A DNA stretch of 64,000 nucleotides from Streptomyces sp. DH12 (GCF_020873895.1 NZ_JAHWGT010000008.1:170182-234181); one strand, 5' to 3'; numbered from the stretch's first letter, positions 43,854 to 57,126 are shown. A program made the numbers and translations. Notes: generated by a model not told the origin, from the sequence alone.

Positions 43854-44252
43854 ATGGCAGTGACGGACGAGGCCCAGGCGAACGCCGGCGTGCGCGTCGA
43901 CAGCTGGATCTGGGCGGTGCGCCTCACCAAGACGCGCTCGCAGGCGGCCACCGCCTGCCGCGCCGGTCATGTCCGCGTCAACGGCGACCGTGCCAAGCCG
44001 GCCCAGGCGGTCAAGCCGGGTGACGAGGTGCGCGTGTTCCACGCGGGCCGCGAGCGTGTCGTCGAGGTGCGGCGGACCTTGACCAAGCGGGTGGGGGCGC
44101 CGGTGGCGGCCGAGGCGTACACGGACCGCACGCCGGCCCCGCCGCCCCGCGAGCATGTCGCCCTGGCCGCCGTGCGCGACCGGGGCGCCGGCCGCCCCAC
44201 CAAGCGGGAGCGCCGCGAACTGGACCAGCTCCGCGGCGCCCGCCGCCCGTAG
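43854..44252 (+). CDS. S4-domain RNA-binding protein (HslR-like)
   Basis: The 132-aa basic protein has an N-terminal S4 domain (VRVDSWIWAVRLTKTRSQAATACRAGHVRVNGDRAKPAQAVKPGDEVRV) followed by a conserved charged tail (RPTKRERRELDQLRG). This is the Hsp15/HslR type, which in E. coli binds stalled 50S subunits with nascent chains. ATG 43854. It follows the hypothetical gene closely and ends before the second copy of the inverted-repeat element. Confidence 0.92.
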   Translation: MAVTDEAQANAGVRVDSWIWAVRLTKTRSQAATACRAGHVRVNGDRAKPAQAVKPGDEVRVFHAGRERVVEVRRTLTKRVGAPVAAEAYTDRTPAPPPREHVALAAVRDRGAGRPTKRERRELDQLRGARRP

Positions 44253-44302
44253 ACCACCGCCCCCGGACCCGCCGGAGGGCCGCGCCCCGGGAGCCGCCCC
44301 GG

Positions 44303-48030
<3,728 letters not shown>

Positions 48031-48180
48031 GGGCGAGACAGATCCCTTCGTGTGCCGACGACTGCGTACGCTGCCCCGTCCCGCCGCCGGTCGACACCCT
48101 GGGGAATGAGGGCCGTCGCCGGGACGGGGTGGCGCTTTCCTACCTGACACCCGTCCGCGGGTGGCTAACCATCTTGCGCA

Positions 48181-48200
48181 CCCTGGCGAACCCTGGCGAA
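48181..48200. repeat. 10-bp direct repeat upstream of the NsdA-family gene
   Basis: ACCCTGGCGA is present twice in a row, followed by ATAGTCG. It lies 62 bp before the GTG start of the regulator gene and may be a binding site. Confidence 0.5.
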
Positions 48201-48261
48201 TAGTCGCCACCCCCATGGCGGCGGGCTACTGTCAACTCAGCCGAGAACCTGGGGGCTTGAC

Positions 48262-49758
48262 GTGACAGGACAACCCAACACCCGCCTCTGCGACCTGTTC
48301 GGCCTCGCCGGCTGGTCCAAGGGCGAACTCGCGCGGCTGGTGAACCGGCAGGCGGCGGCCATGGGCCACCCGCAGCTGGCCACGGACACCTCGCGGGTGC
48401 GGCGCTGGATCGACATGGGGGAGATCCCCCGCGATCCGGTGCCGAGGGTGCTGGCGGCCCTGTTCACCGAGCGACTCGGCCGTGTCGTGACCATCGAGGA
48501 CCTCGGGTTCGTACGGCACGGGCGCGCCGGGAAACGGCGGGACGTCAGGCAGGAAGACAACCCCGACCAGCTGCCCTGGGCGCCCGAACGCACGGCCACG
48601 GTCCTCACCGAATTCACGGGAATGGACCTCATGCTCAACCGACGCGGCTTGGTGGGCGCGGGTGCCGCGCTCACCGCGGGCTCCGCCATCTCCGGCGCCA
48701 TGCACGACTGGCTCCGGACCGACCCCCGGAAGACCGACACCCCCGGCACCGGCCTGCCCGACCCCCTGCACGCCGACCCCGCCGGACACGACCGCTACGA
48801 GGCCGCCCCCATCGGGTGGCAGGAGATCGACGAACTGGAGACGTCCGTCGAGGTGTTCCGCGCCTGGGACGCCGCCAGAGGCGGGGGCCTCCAGCGCAAG
48901 GCCGTCGTCGGCCAGCTCAACGAGGTCGGCGGGATGCTCGCCTACCACCACTCCGAGCCGATCCAGCGGCGCCTGTGGGGCGTCGCCGCCAACCTCGCCG
49001 TCCTCGCGGGCTGGATGTCCCACGACGTCGGGCTGGAACCGACGGCGCAGAAGTACTTCATCATCGCCGCGCACGCCGCCCGCGAGGGCGGCGACCTGCC
49101 CCGCGCGGGGGAGGCCCTGTCCCGCGCCGCCCGGCAGATGGTCCACCTCGGCCGTCCGGACGAGGCGCTGGACCTGATGCAGCTCGCCAAGGCCGGTTCG
49201 GGTGAGCGGGTCCTGCCCCGTACGCGGGCGATGCTGCACACCATCGAGGCGTGGGCCCAGGCCGCCATGGGCCGCGGCCAGGCCATGCGGCGCACCCTCG
49301 GCGAGGCGGAGGACCTGTTCGTCTCCGACCAGGGCGACGTGCCGCTGCCGAGCTGGATGCAGACCTTCAAGAGCGAGGACCTGTACGGCATGCAGGCGCT
49401 CGCCTACCGGACGCTCGCGGAGCACGAGCCGGCCGCGGCGAAACAGGCGCAGTACTACGCGCAGAAGGCCATGGAGCTGCGCGTCGACCACCGCAAACGG
49501 TCGCTCATCTTCGACCACCTGTCCATGGCGTCGGCCTGCTTCATCGCCGACGACCCGGAGCAGGCCGACCGGTACGCGCGTCTCGCCCTGTCGGCGATGG
49601 GCGCGAACTCCTCGCAGCGCACGTGGGACCGGCTCCGCGAGATGTACCGGCTCACGGGGCGGTACGCGGGCTACGCCAAGATCAAGGAACTGCGGGAGCG
49701 CATCGAGGTGGCCCTCCCGAAGGACCAGGCCAGGAAGCTGGGTCCACGGGCCGTCTGA
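48262..49758 (+). CDS. NsdA-family developmental/antibiotic regulator
   Basis: The 498-aa protein has the N-terminal helix-turn-helix-like region of this Streptomyces family (GWSKGELARLVNRQA, TDTSRVRRWID, RDPVPRVLAALFTERLGRVVTIEDLG), a middle hydrophobic segment (RRGLVGAGAALTAGSAI) and a C-terminal TPR-like part (RRKAVVGQLNEVGGM, AGWMSHDVGLEPTAQKYF). NsdA negatively affects differentiation and antibiotic production in S. coelicolor; several paralogs exist, so the same role is not assured. GTG 48262. Confidence 0.85.
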   Translation: MTGQPNTRLCDLFGLAGWSKGELARLVNRQAAAMGHPQLATDTSRVRRWIDMGEIPRDPVPRVLAALFTERLGRVVTIEDLGFVRHGRAGKRRDVRQEDNPDQLPWAPERTATVLTEFTGMDLMLNRRGLVGAGAALTAGSAISGAMHDWLRTDPRKTDTPGTGLPDPLHADPAGHDRYEAAPIGWQEIDELETSVEVFRAWDAARGGGLQRKAVVGQLNEVGGMLAYHHSEPIQRRLWGVAANLAVLAGWMSHDVGLEPTAQKYFIIAAHAAREGGDLPRAGEALSRAARQMVHLGRPDEALDLMQLAKAGSGERVLPRTRAMLHTIEAWAQAAMGRGQAMRRTLGEAEDLFVSDQGDVPLPSWMQTFKSEDLYGMQALAYRTLAEHEPAAAKQAQYYAQKAMELRVDHRKRSLIFDHLSMASACFIADDPEQADRYARLALSAMGANSSQRTWDRLREMYRLTGRYAGYAKIKELRERIEVALPKDQARKLGPRAV

Positions 49759-49765
49759 CCGGGGC

Positions 49766-49849
49766 GGCCACCGGCCCGTGCCCCTCGGCCACCGGCCCGC
49801 TGCTTCCGGCCACCGGCCCGCTCCCGCCGGCCACCGCTCCGTTCCCGCC
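49766..49849. repeat. Four tandem 21-bp repeats after the NsdA-family gene
   Basis: Units begin GGCCACCGGCCCG at 49766, 49787, 49808 and 49829, each exactly 21 bp. They start 8 bp after the stop codon. The unit is a multiple of three, but the open frames there have no start or family support, so I treat it as noncoding. Confidence 0.8.
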
Positions 49850-49909
49850 GCCCGTCCGCACCTCCGCCACCGCGGCCGCGCGCCGTCCCCGCCCCGGGGG
49901 CGCGGCCGA

Positions 49910-51382
49910 CTACGACGGGTCGCCGATCCTGGCGACCACGACACAGGCGTCGTCCACCCGCTCGGTGTCACCGAACTCCTCGACCACCGCCCGCACGCAC
50001 TCCCGCGCGTCACGCGCGCGGGCGAACCGCGGGGCCAGCCCCAGCAGGCGCTCCGTGCCCGGCGCGTCCCGGCCGGGTGCGGCCGTCTGGCCGGTGAGCC
50101 CGTCGGTGGGGAGCAGCAGCACGTCTCCGGGGCGCAGCCGGGCCTCGGCCTGCTCGTACGCGGCGCCCGAAGCCGTCGCGCCCAGCAGAATGCCCTCCGG
50201 CCCGGTCAGCGCGCACCCCGTCCCGTCACGGAACAGCAGCGGGGCGGGGTGTCCGGCGCGCGCCCACCGCAGCGTCCGCGTCGCCGGTGCGTAGCGGCAG
50301 CACAGCGCGCCGGCGAGCGCGGGCTGGGCCGAGGACTCCATCAGCCGGTTCACATGGCCGAGGAGCGGCCCCGGCTCGACGCCGGCGACGGCCAGTCCGC
50401 GCAGCGCCCCGAGGAGCATCGCCGTGGCGGAGGTCGCGAGGACGCCGTGGCCCGTGAGGTCGCCGACGGACAGCAGGACGTCCCCGTCGGGCAGCTCCAG
50501 CGCGTCGTACCAGTCGCCGCCGATGCGGCTGCTGCTGCCGGAGGGGAGGTAGTGGCCGGCGAGGTCCAGCGGGGCGGGGGCGTCGCCGGCGGGCGGCAGG
50601 GGGCCGCGCCACGGCGGCAGGACCGCCTCCTGGAGCTCCACCGCCGCGCGGTGCTCGGCCCGTTCGGCCTCCTGGCGGCGGCGCAGCGAGTCGCCCGACT
50701 CGCGGACCGCGCGCTCGCTGCGGCGCAGTTCGCTGACGTCCCGCAGGACGGCCCACATGGACGCCGTACGGCCGTCGCCGTCGAGCACCGGCTCGCCGAC
50801 CATGTGCAGGGTGCGCACGCGGCCGTCGGAGCGGACGACGCGGAACTCCCCGTCGATGGGCTTGCCGTCGACGAGGCAGCCCGTCACCAGCTGGGTGAGC
50901 CGGGGCTGGTCCTCGGCGAACACCACCGACGGCAGCTCGTCGAGCGACATCGGGCCCGCCGCGGGCGGGCGGCCGAAGATGGCGAACAGCTCGTCGGACC
51001 ACTGGGCCTCGTCCGTCAGGAGGTTCCACTCGGCGCTGCCGACACGGCTCAGCAGGGAGCCGGTGGCCGCCTCCCCCGACGGGCGGCCGTCACGGGCGCT
51101 CGCGCCGGTGCGGCCGGCCGCGGCGGGCGGGGGCGCGAGCTGCTCGGGCACGCCGTCCCTGAGCTGACCGAGGTGGGCGCGCAGGTCGTCGAGCTGGTGG
51201 ACGGCCAGGTCGCACAGGGCGCGCTCCCAGCGGTGCCGGGGGTCGTCCTCGTCGACCGCGGCGTCCCGCCGCACGGCGTCCACCTCGCCGCGCAGACGGC
51301 GCGTCTGCGAGATGAGGGCGTCCACCGCGCCGCGCTGCGGCGGCTGCGGGCTGGGACGGTCCGCGAAGAGGGGGGACGGCAT
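49910..51382 (-). CDS. PAS-SpoIIE (PP2C) serine phosphatase
   Basis: The 490-aa protein has an N-terminal charged helical region (about 20-75, likely coiled coil), a PAS/PAC domain (about 110-220, WNLLTDEAQWSDELFAIFGRP and DGEFRVVRSDGRVRTLHM) and a SpoIIE PP2C domain (about 265-485) with RIGGDWYDALEL, GDLTGHGVLATSATAMLLGALRGL and VDDACVVVARIG. It is soluble. Role: likely dephosphorylation of an anti-anti-sigma factor after sensing by PAS. Convergent to the NsdA-family gene. Confidence 0.9.
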   Translation of the reverse strand: MPSPLFADRPSPQPPQRGAVDALISQTRRLRGEVDAVRRDAAVDEDDPRHRWERALCDLAVHQLDDLRAHLGQLRDGVPEQLAPPPAAAGRTGASARDGRPSGEAATGSLLSRVGSAEWNLLTDEAQWSDELFAIFGRPPAAGPMSLDELPSVVFAEDQPRLTQLVTGCLVDGKPIDGEFRVVRSDGRVRTLHMVGEPVLDGDGRTASMWAVLRDVSELRRSERAVRESGDSLRRRQEAERAEHRAAVELQEAVLPPWRGPLPPAGDAPAPLDLAGHYLPSGSSSRIGGDWYDALELPDGDVLLSVGDLTGHGVLATSATAMLLGALRGLAVAGVEPGPLLGHVNRLMESSAQPALAGALCCRYAPATRTLRWARAGHPAPLLFRDGTGCALTGPEGILLGATASGAAYEQAEARLRPGDVLLLPTDGLTGQTAAPGRDAPGTERLLGLAPRFARARDARECVRAVVEEFGDTERVDDACVVVARIGDPS

Positions 51383-51693
51383 CTGGTACTCCGATACGGG
51401 CGCGGTGGCCGGAGCCTGGAGGGCAAGGACCGGCTATCGACTTTGGCACAGCTCAGGACCGGTCGTAAGGGATTTCCCCACACTCGATCCGGTGGTGCTC
51501 ACGGCATATGCCGGCGGCCAGAAGGGTTCCGGCCACACCGGCCGGATCCCTCGGTGCGGGCCCCCGGATCGCCCTTCGGCTCCCGGCCGCGACCCGCCGC
51601 GCCACCGGAGGTGAACCGGCGCGAACCGGGTACCCGGCACCCCCGGGGCGCGCGTCCGCGCGCCTCGGCGGAGCAGGACGGAGGGACCCAGCC

Positions 51694-52728
51694 GTGACCG
51701 CACCCCAGGGAAAGAGGATCGTCGTCACCGGCGCGACCGGGAACGTCGGCACGAGCGTCGTCACCGCGCTCACCGCGGACGACCGGGTCGCGTCCGTCCT
51801 CGGACTCGCCCGCCGGCGCCCCGAGTGGTCGCCGCCCCGCACCGAGTGGGCGCGGGCCGACATCGAGAAGGACGGCGACGCGGAGCTCGCCGAGCTCCTC
51901 GCCGGCGCCGCCGCCGTGATCCATCTGGCCTGGGCCTTCCAGCCGACCCACGACCCGCTGGCCACCTGGCGCACCAACGTCCTGGGCGGCATGCGGGTCT
52001 TCCGCGCGGTCGCCGCCGCGGGCGTCCCGGCGCTGGTGTACGCCTCGTCCGTCGGGGCCTACTCGCCGGGGCCGAAGGACCGGTACGTCGACGAGTCGTG
52101 GCCCACGCACGGCTGGCCGGAGGCGGCGTACAGCCGCGAGAAGGCGTACCTGGAACGCGCGCTGGACGGCTTCGAGGCACGCCACCCGGAGATCCGCGTG
52201 GTCCGCCTCCGCCCCGCGTTCCTCTTCAAGGAGGAGGCGGCGGTCGAGCAGCTGCGCATCTTCGCGGGGCCCTGGGTGCCCGGCCGGCTCGCGAGCCCGC
52301 GCTTCCTGCCGGTCGTGCCCGACGTCGAGGGCCTGCGCTTCCAGGCCCTGCACACCGACGACGCCGCCGACGCCTACCGCCGGGCGGCCCTCGACGAGGA
52401 CGCCCGCGGCGCGTTCAACCTCGCGGCCGAGCCGCCCGTGGGCCCGGACGAGCTCGCCGCCCTCCTCGACGCCCGCGTGGTCCGCCTGCCGCGCCCCGCC
52501 GTCCGCGCCGCGCTGGCCGCCGCGTGGCGGCTGCGCCTGGCGCGGTCCTCGCCGCAGCTGTTCGACGCGTTCCTGCGGCTGCCGCTCATGGACGCCTCCC
52601 GCGCCCGCGAAGAGCTGGGCTGGCAGCCCCGCCACACGGCCCTGGAGGCGGTCGAGGCGCTGCTGCGGGGCCTGCGCGAGGGGACCGGCATGGCGACGGC
52701 GCCCCTGCACGGACGCGGGAGCCGCTGA
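51694..52728 (+). CDS. NAD-dependent epimerase/dehydratase (extended SDR)
   Basis: The 344-aa protein has the Rossmann motif VVTGATGNVGTSVV at its N-terminus, the catalytic Ser region YASSVGAYSPG and YSREK (Y-x3-K), all typical of extended SDRs. GTG 51694 has GGAGGG upstream. The substrate is unknown; a nucleotide sugar or a sterol-like substrate is possible. It stands alone, ending convergent to a VOC gene. Confidence 0.88.
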   Translation: MTAPQGKRIVVTGATGNVGTSVVTALTADDRVASVLGLARRRPEWSPPRTEWARADIEKDGDAELAELLAGAAAVIHLAWAFQPTHDPLATWRTNVLGGMRVFRAVAAAGVPALVYASSVGAYSPGPKDRYVDESWPTHGWPEAAYSREKAYLERALDGFEARHPEIRVVRLRPAFLFKEEAAVEQLRIFAGPWVPGRLASPRFLPVVPDVEGLRFQALHTDDAADAYRRAALDEDARGAFNLAAEPPVGPDELAALLDARVVRLPRPAVRAALAAAWRLRLARSSPQLFDAFLRLPLMDASRAREELGWQPRHTALEAVEALLRGLREGTGMATAPLHGRGSR

Positions 52729-52782
52729 CCCGCCGGCCCGGCGGCGCCCCCGCGCGGCCCCGGGCGCCGGCCCGGCGGCGCG

Positions 52783-53592
52783 TCAGCCGTCGGCCGCCGC
52801 GGCGTCCGTCAGGGTGAACAGTCCGCCGTCCGGGTCGCGCAGCGTCGCCTGCACCCCCGGCTCGTGGGAGATCACCGTGCCGCCGTGCCGCAGCGCGACC
52901 GTGACGCGCCGCTCCACGTCCGACACGGGGAAGTGCACCTGCCAGCGCGGCCGGATGGCGGGGTCCGGCGCCTCGCCCAGCGCGCCGGACGACAGCCGGG
53001 CCACCGCCCGCTCGCCGCTGCGCAGCACGACCTCGTCGCCCACGTACTCCACGTCGCAGCAGCCGGGCCGCCCGCACGCCCAGTCCAGGATCTCCCCGTA
53101 GAAGATCGCCGCGTCGAACGCGTCGCGGGTGTGCAGCCGCACCCACGCGGGCGCCGCCGACCGCCACGCCTCCCATCCGGTGGGCAGCTCGCCCTCCCAG
53201 ATGCCGAACACCGCCCCGTCGCGGTCCGCGGCCAGCGCCCCGCGGCCCAGGACGAACGCCACGGGCCCGACCGCCACCGTCGCGCTGCGCTCCCGGATGC
53301 GGGCCGCGGTCTCGTCCGCGTCGCGCACGGCGAAGTACGGCGTCCAGGCCACCGCGACGTGGAAGGCGGACGCCAGCGCGCCGATCCCGGCGACGGCACG
53401 GCCGCCCGCGAGCGCGACGCTGAACTCCTCACCGAGCCGCGCGGGGCGGAACTGCCACCCCATGACCGCCCCGTAGAAGTCGTGCGCCGCCCGCAGGTCC
53501 CGGGTCATGAGGGTGACCCAGCAGGGCGCGCCGTAGACCGCGCTGCTGGATGTCGCCGCCTCTACCGCGGCAGGTGTGGGTTCTTTTCTCAT
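52783..53592 (-). CDS. VOC-superfamily protein with two glyoxalase-like domains
   Basis: The 269-aa protein has two repeated VOC domains: the first begins GAPCWVTLMTRDLRAAHDFYGAVMGWQF, the second AAPAWVRLHTRDAFDAAIFYGEILDWACG. A Cys pair GCCDV is in the second. Similar to Cfp30B-type proteins. Function unknown; glyoxalase or dioxygenase-like roles are possible. ATG 53592. A paralog is at 63050-63844. Confidence 0.88.
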   Translation of the reverse strand: MRKEPTPAAVEAATSSSAVYGAPCWVTLMTRDLRAAHDFYGAVMGWQFRPARLGEEFSVALAGGRAVAGIGALASAFHVAVAWTPYFAVRDADETAARIRERSATVAVGPVAFVLGRGALAADRDGAVFGIWEGELPTGWEAWRSAAPAWVRLHTRDAFDAAIFYGEILDWACGRPGCCDVEYVGDEVVLRSGERAVARLSSGALGEAPDPAIRPRWQVHFPVSDVERRVTVALRHGGTVISHEPGVQATLRDPDGGLFTLTDAAAADG

Positions 53593-53797
53593 GTGCTGCC
53601 AACCGTCCCGGTGTCGCCTCGCGCGTCGCGTCCGCACTCCATCCTTCCACCGTTTACCCGCCGAATGCCCCTTTCGCCGCCTTTCGTCGCCCCGGCGGCC
53701 CGTTCGCGCGGCGTGCCGCGCCCGGGGCGGAACGGGAGCGTGGAAAAAGCCCTCTACGGTGGCGGATCAGTGTTTTCCCCGAAAGGCAGTGGTGAGA

Positions 53798-55291
53798 ATG
53801 GCCGTCGGCGCGCCCCGCGTCACCGACCGCGACGACGAGGACGGGGGGGACGGCCCGCCCCGCACCGGGCGCACCGTGCGGGCGGCGGTGCCCGCCCTGG
53901 CGGCCCTGCCGCTCGGACTGCTCGTGATGGCCTCCGTCCTCGGCCGCCACGTCCGCCCCGGGGCGGACGAGTGGTGCTTCCTGCCCGTGGTCCGCGACCA
54001 CGGCATCGCCGGGCTCGTCGAACAGTTCTACGTCACGGACAACGGCCGCCTCGCCAACGGCCTGCTCGTCGGCCTCTACGCGAAGTTCCCCGTGGCCGGG
54101 CACCAGTGGTACGGCCCGGTGAGCGGCGCGCTGGTGCTCGGCCTGCTGTGGGCCCTGACCGCGCTGCTCCTGCGCCGGGTCGGCCTGGGGGCGCCCCGCG
54201 GCACGGCGCTGGTGGTGGCCGCGATGACCACCGCGGTGTTCCTCTTCGCCACCCCCAACACGTACAAGACCTTCTACTGGCCCGCCGCCTCGGTCTCGCA
54301 CACGCTCGCCCCGGTCCTGGCCGCCGCGGCCGCCCTACCGCTGCTGCGGGCCCGCGGCCGCCGCGGCCGGGTCGCGGCGGTGGTGACCATCCTCCTCGCG
54401 GGCGTCTTCATGGGCACCCTGTCCGAGGAGGCCTCGGTCGTCGCCCTCGTGGTCCTGGGCGCGGCCGTCGTCCTCGCCCCCGTCGTCCTCGTCGAGCGCG
54501 TCCGGCGCCCGTTCCGCGTCTGGGCGCTGACCGGGATGGGGGGCGTCGCGGTCGGCACGCTGCTGCTGGTCACCTCGCCAGGGTCGCGCAACCGCCGGGA
54601 GCGCTACGACGCCGAGACCGTCTCGATGCTCGCCCCGGACTCCCTGATCGCCTCGCTGAAGCTGTTCGCGCGGATCGCGGAGAGCGTCCTGACGACCTGG
54701 ACCTACGCGGGCGCCGTCGCGGCGGGCGTCCTGCTCGGGCTGCTCGCGCGGCGCCGCGCGGACGCGGGCCCCGCCGTCCTGCTGCCCTGGCGCCCGGTGC
54801 GGCTGCTGTCCCTCGGCGCCGTGGTGCTGCTCGTCTGCGGCTACTTGTGCACCGTGATCACCTACCCGGCCTTCGGCAGCCGGGTGCTCACGACGGAACG
54901 CACCTGGAACGACTACCTGCTGCTGTACGTCCTGCTGCTCGTCGCCGCCGGCGCCGCGCTGGGCCGGTCCGCGCGCCGTGCCCGGCGGCCGGTGGTCCTC
55001 GCCGCCGCGGCCGCGTCGGCCGCCGTGTGCGCCGCGACCGTCCTCGGACTGGCGGTGCCGCTGCACCACCTGGGCGACGACATGCGGGCGCGCGCCGAGC
55101 GCTGGGACCGCCAGGACCGCTACCTGCGGGAACAGGCCGCGAGCGGCGCCCGGACCGCCCCGTACACCCCGAACTCCGTCGCCCGGATGCTGGAGCCGTT
55201 CGGCGCCGGCGGCAAGAAGCGGTGGCCGGCGGGGTGCGTCGCCGACTACTACCACCTCGACCGGGTCACGTACGGCGGACCGACCCCGTAG
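53798..55291 (+). CDS. Polytopic membrane protein (DUF6056-like, possible GT-C fold)
   Basis: The 497-aa protein has about ten to eleven membrane helices after a short acidic N-terminus. RPGADEWCFLPVVRDHG in the first extracytoplasmic loop and NGRLANGLL, FYWPAASVSHTL are typical of the DUF6056/GtrII-like family, which resembles GT-C glycosyltransferases; the Asp-Glu pair could be catalytic. It is next to a polyprenol-phosphate type GT2, convergent, so the pair may modify a surface glycan. ATG 53798. Confidence 0.8.
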   Translation: MAVGAPRVTDRDDEDGGDGPPRTGRTVRAAVPALAALPLGLLVMASVLGRHVRPGADEWCFLPVVRDHGIAGLVEQFYVTDNGRLANGLLVGLYAKFPVAGHQWYGPVSGALVLGLLWALTALLLRRVGLGAPRGTALVVAAMTTAVFLFATPNTYKTFYWPAASVSHTLAPVLAAAAALPLLRARGRRGRVAAVVTILLAGVFMGTLSEEASVVALVVLGAAVVLAPVVLVERVRRPFRVWALTGMGGVAVGTLLLVTSPGSRNRRERYDAETVSMLAPDSLIASLKLFARIAESVLTTWTYAGAVAAGVLLGLLARRRADAGPAVLLPWRPVRLLSLGAVVLLVCGYLCTVITYPAFGSRVLTTERTWNDYLLLYVLLLVAAGAALGRSARRARRPVVLAAAAASAAVCAATVLGLAVPLHHLGDDMRARAERWDRQDRYLREQAASGARTAPYTPNSVARMLEPFGAGGKKRWPAGCVADYYHLDRVTYGGPTP

Positions 55292-55326
55292 GTCCGGGCC
55301 CCGCCTCCCGGTGCCGGGGCGGCCGG

Positions 55327-56301
55327 TCAGCGCCGGCCCGCGCGCGCCGCGGGCCGGTCGGCCCCCGGCCGGGGCCCGGCGTCCCGCTCGGTCTCCCGCA
55401 CCACGTAGTGCGGCCGCCGCTTGGTCTCGTGGTAGATCCGCCCGACGTACTCGCCGATCACGCCGAGCGTCGCCAGCTGCACCCCGCTCAGCCCGACGAT
55501 CGCCGTGATCAGCGTCGCGTAGCCGGGGGTGTCGACCCCGTCGAGCAGCGCGTTCGCCACGATCCACAGGGCGTAGGCGAGCGCCGACAGGAACAGCCAC
55601 AGGCCGGTGTGGATCGCGAGCCGCAGCGGCCGGGTGTTGAACGAGAGCAGCCCGTCGATGCCGTAGTTCAGCAGCCGTCTGCCGCCCCACTTGGAGGCGC
55701 CGGCGGCGCGCTCGACGTTCTCGTAGCGGAAGCTCACGGTGTCGAAGCCGATCCACGAGAAGAGGCCCTTGGAGAAGCGGTTGCTCTCCGGGAGGGTCAG
55801 GACCGCCTCCACGGCGCGGCGCGACAGGAGCCGGAAGTCACCGGCGCCGTCGACGACCTCGACGTCCATGAACCGTCGCACCAGGCGGTAGTACGCCCGG
55901 CTGAACGCCTTGCGGACCGCGCCCTCACCGGAGCGGTCCCGCTGCGCGACCACCTGGTCGTAGCCGTGCCGGTGCAGGTCCAGCATGCGCGGCAGCAGCT
56001 CCGGGGGGTGCTGGAGGTCGGCGTCCATCAGCACCACGGCGGAGCCCCGCGCCATCCGCATCCCGGCGAGCATCGCCGACTCCTTGCCGAAGTTACGGCT
56101 GAAGGAGGTGTACCGGACGCGGACGTCGGCGCGGGCCAGTGCCCGCAGCCGGTCGACGGTCGTGTCGCGGCTGCCGTCGTCCACGTAGCAGAGCTCGAAG
56201 TCGGCCCCCGTCGGCTCCAGCGCGGCCACCACCGCCTCGTGGAAGGCGTCGACCACCTCGCTCTCGTCGAAGCACGGGACGACGACCGAGATCTCCACCA
56301 T
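55327..56301 (-). CDS. GT2 glycosyltransferase (GtrB/DPMS-like, polyprenol-phosphate glycosyltransferase)
   Basis: The 324-aa protein has a GT-A domain ([44 protein letters not shown] with the DxD-type DAD) and two C-terminal membrane helices ([13 protein letters not shown] and [26 protein letters not shown]). This layout is that of GtrB/ArnC-type enzymes that load a sugar onto undecaprenyl phosphate. ATG 56301. Its likely partner is the convergent DUF6056-like protein, which could use the lipid-linked sugar. Confidence 0.93.
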   Translation of the reverse strand: MVEISVVVPCFDESEVVDAFHEAVVAALEPTGADFELCYVDDGSRDTTVDRLRALARADVRVRYTSFSRNFGKESAMLAGMRMARGSAVVLMDADLQHPPELLPRMLDLHRHGYDQVVAQRDRSGEGAVRKAFSRAYYRLVRRFMDVEVVDGAGDFRLLSRRAVEAVLTLPESNRFSKGLFSWIGFDTVSFRYENVERAAGASKWGGRRLLNYGIDGLLSFNTRPLRLAIHTGLWLFLSALAYALWIVANALLDGVDTPGYATLITAIVGLSGVQLATLGVIGEYVGRIYHETKRRPHYVVRETERDAGPRPGADRPAARAGRR

Positions 56302-56472
56302 TGCTGACCCACTCCATGCACGCCGATGCGGGACGCCCCTCCGGTACCCGCCGCACGGGGAAGATGCGGGCCGGGCCGCCGAGGTTGCCTCCACCTCGGT
56401 ACCAGCGCCGCACACCCGTCGGCCCGCCACCACCCGGGTCACCCACCCGGGTGCCCCCGCGCCCACGTGAAC

Positions 56473-56503
56473 GGCCCCGGCCCCCACCAGGGGGACCGGG
56501 GCC
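56473..56503 (-). terminator. Hairpin terminator
   Basis: 56473-56485 pairs with 56490-56503 (13 pairs with one bulged A, loop ACCA). It lies 70 bp beyond the stop of the small secreted protein gene on the minus strand. Confidence 0.6.
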
Positions 56504-56573
56504 GGGCATCGGCGCTCACGGTGTCCGCGCGGAAGGCGGCGGGGTCATCCGCCGGCCGCCCGCGCGGCCCTCC

Positions 56574-56783
56574 TCACCGCAGCGCCCGCAGGAGGGCCTG
56601 GGCCGGCTCCGCGGCGCGGAGCGGGGCCTCGGCCTCGCCGGGTCCGGTGTTGCCGTAGGACTGCTCGGAGTGGTTCCCGAGCTGCGTGCTCACCCGGTCG
56701 TCGCCCACGGCGGCGGCCGCCGGCGCCCAGACGCCCACGGCGGCCGCGGCGAGACCGGCCGTGGCCAGCACCTTCTTGATCAT
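56574..56783 (-). CDS. Small secreted protein with rodlin-like N-terminus
   Basis: A 69-aa precursor: signal MIKKVLATAGLAAAAVGVW...AAAA followed by VGDDRVSTQLGNHSEQSYGNTG. The signal and the GDD...GN...GN spacing resemble the start of Streptomyces rodlins, but the remaining two thirds of a rodlin is absent; the tail (EAEAPLRAAEPAQALLRALR) is different. ATG 56783 has AAGGAT at good spacing. It may be a truncated rodlin or an unrelated small surface protein. Confidence 0.6.
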   Translation of the reverse strand: MIKKVLATAGLAAAAVGVWAPAAAAVGDDRVSTQLGNHSEQSYGNTGPGEAEAPLRAAEPAQALLRALR

Positions 56784-57126
56784 GGTTCATCCTTCGTGTC
56801 GGGGACCCGGTCCCCCGGGTCCCCCTGCCCAACCGGCGACCGGGCCGCACGTCACGCGGGAACCGCGTGCCGGCCCGGCATTCACCCGTTCGCCGCCCTC
56901 CGCCGCCGAGAGCCCCGGGTGGAGGGGCTCGGCCGGCGCCGGTCGGCGGGACCGGTGCGTGTCCTGTGGGATGCCGCCAGTGAAGCGCGCGCCGCCCGCA
57001 CCGGGAAAGAGGGAAACCCCTGGCCCACCCCTAGACCCCCCTCGCCGCCGGGTGCGACGGCCCCGGCGGGGCGCGGGCGGGCCCGGCCGGCGGGCCGCGC
57101 GCGGACCCGCCGGTGCGCCGCGCGGG
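56784..57126. other. Gene-free stretch with a leader hairpin
   Basis: 343 bp without a supportable gene. A perfect 10-bp hairpin (GGGGACCCGG at 56801-56810 with CCGGGTCCCC at 56815-56824) lies only 18 bases upstream of the small secreted protein start, just outside its ribosome binding site. The rest is GC-rich with no clear signals. Confidence 0.6.
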
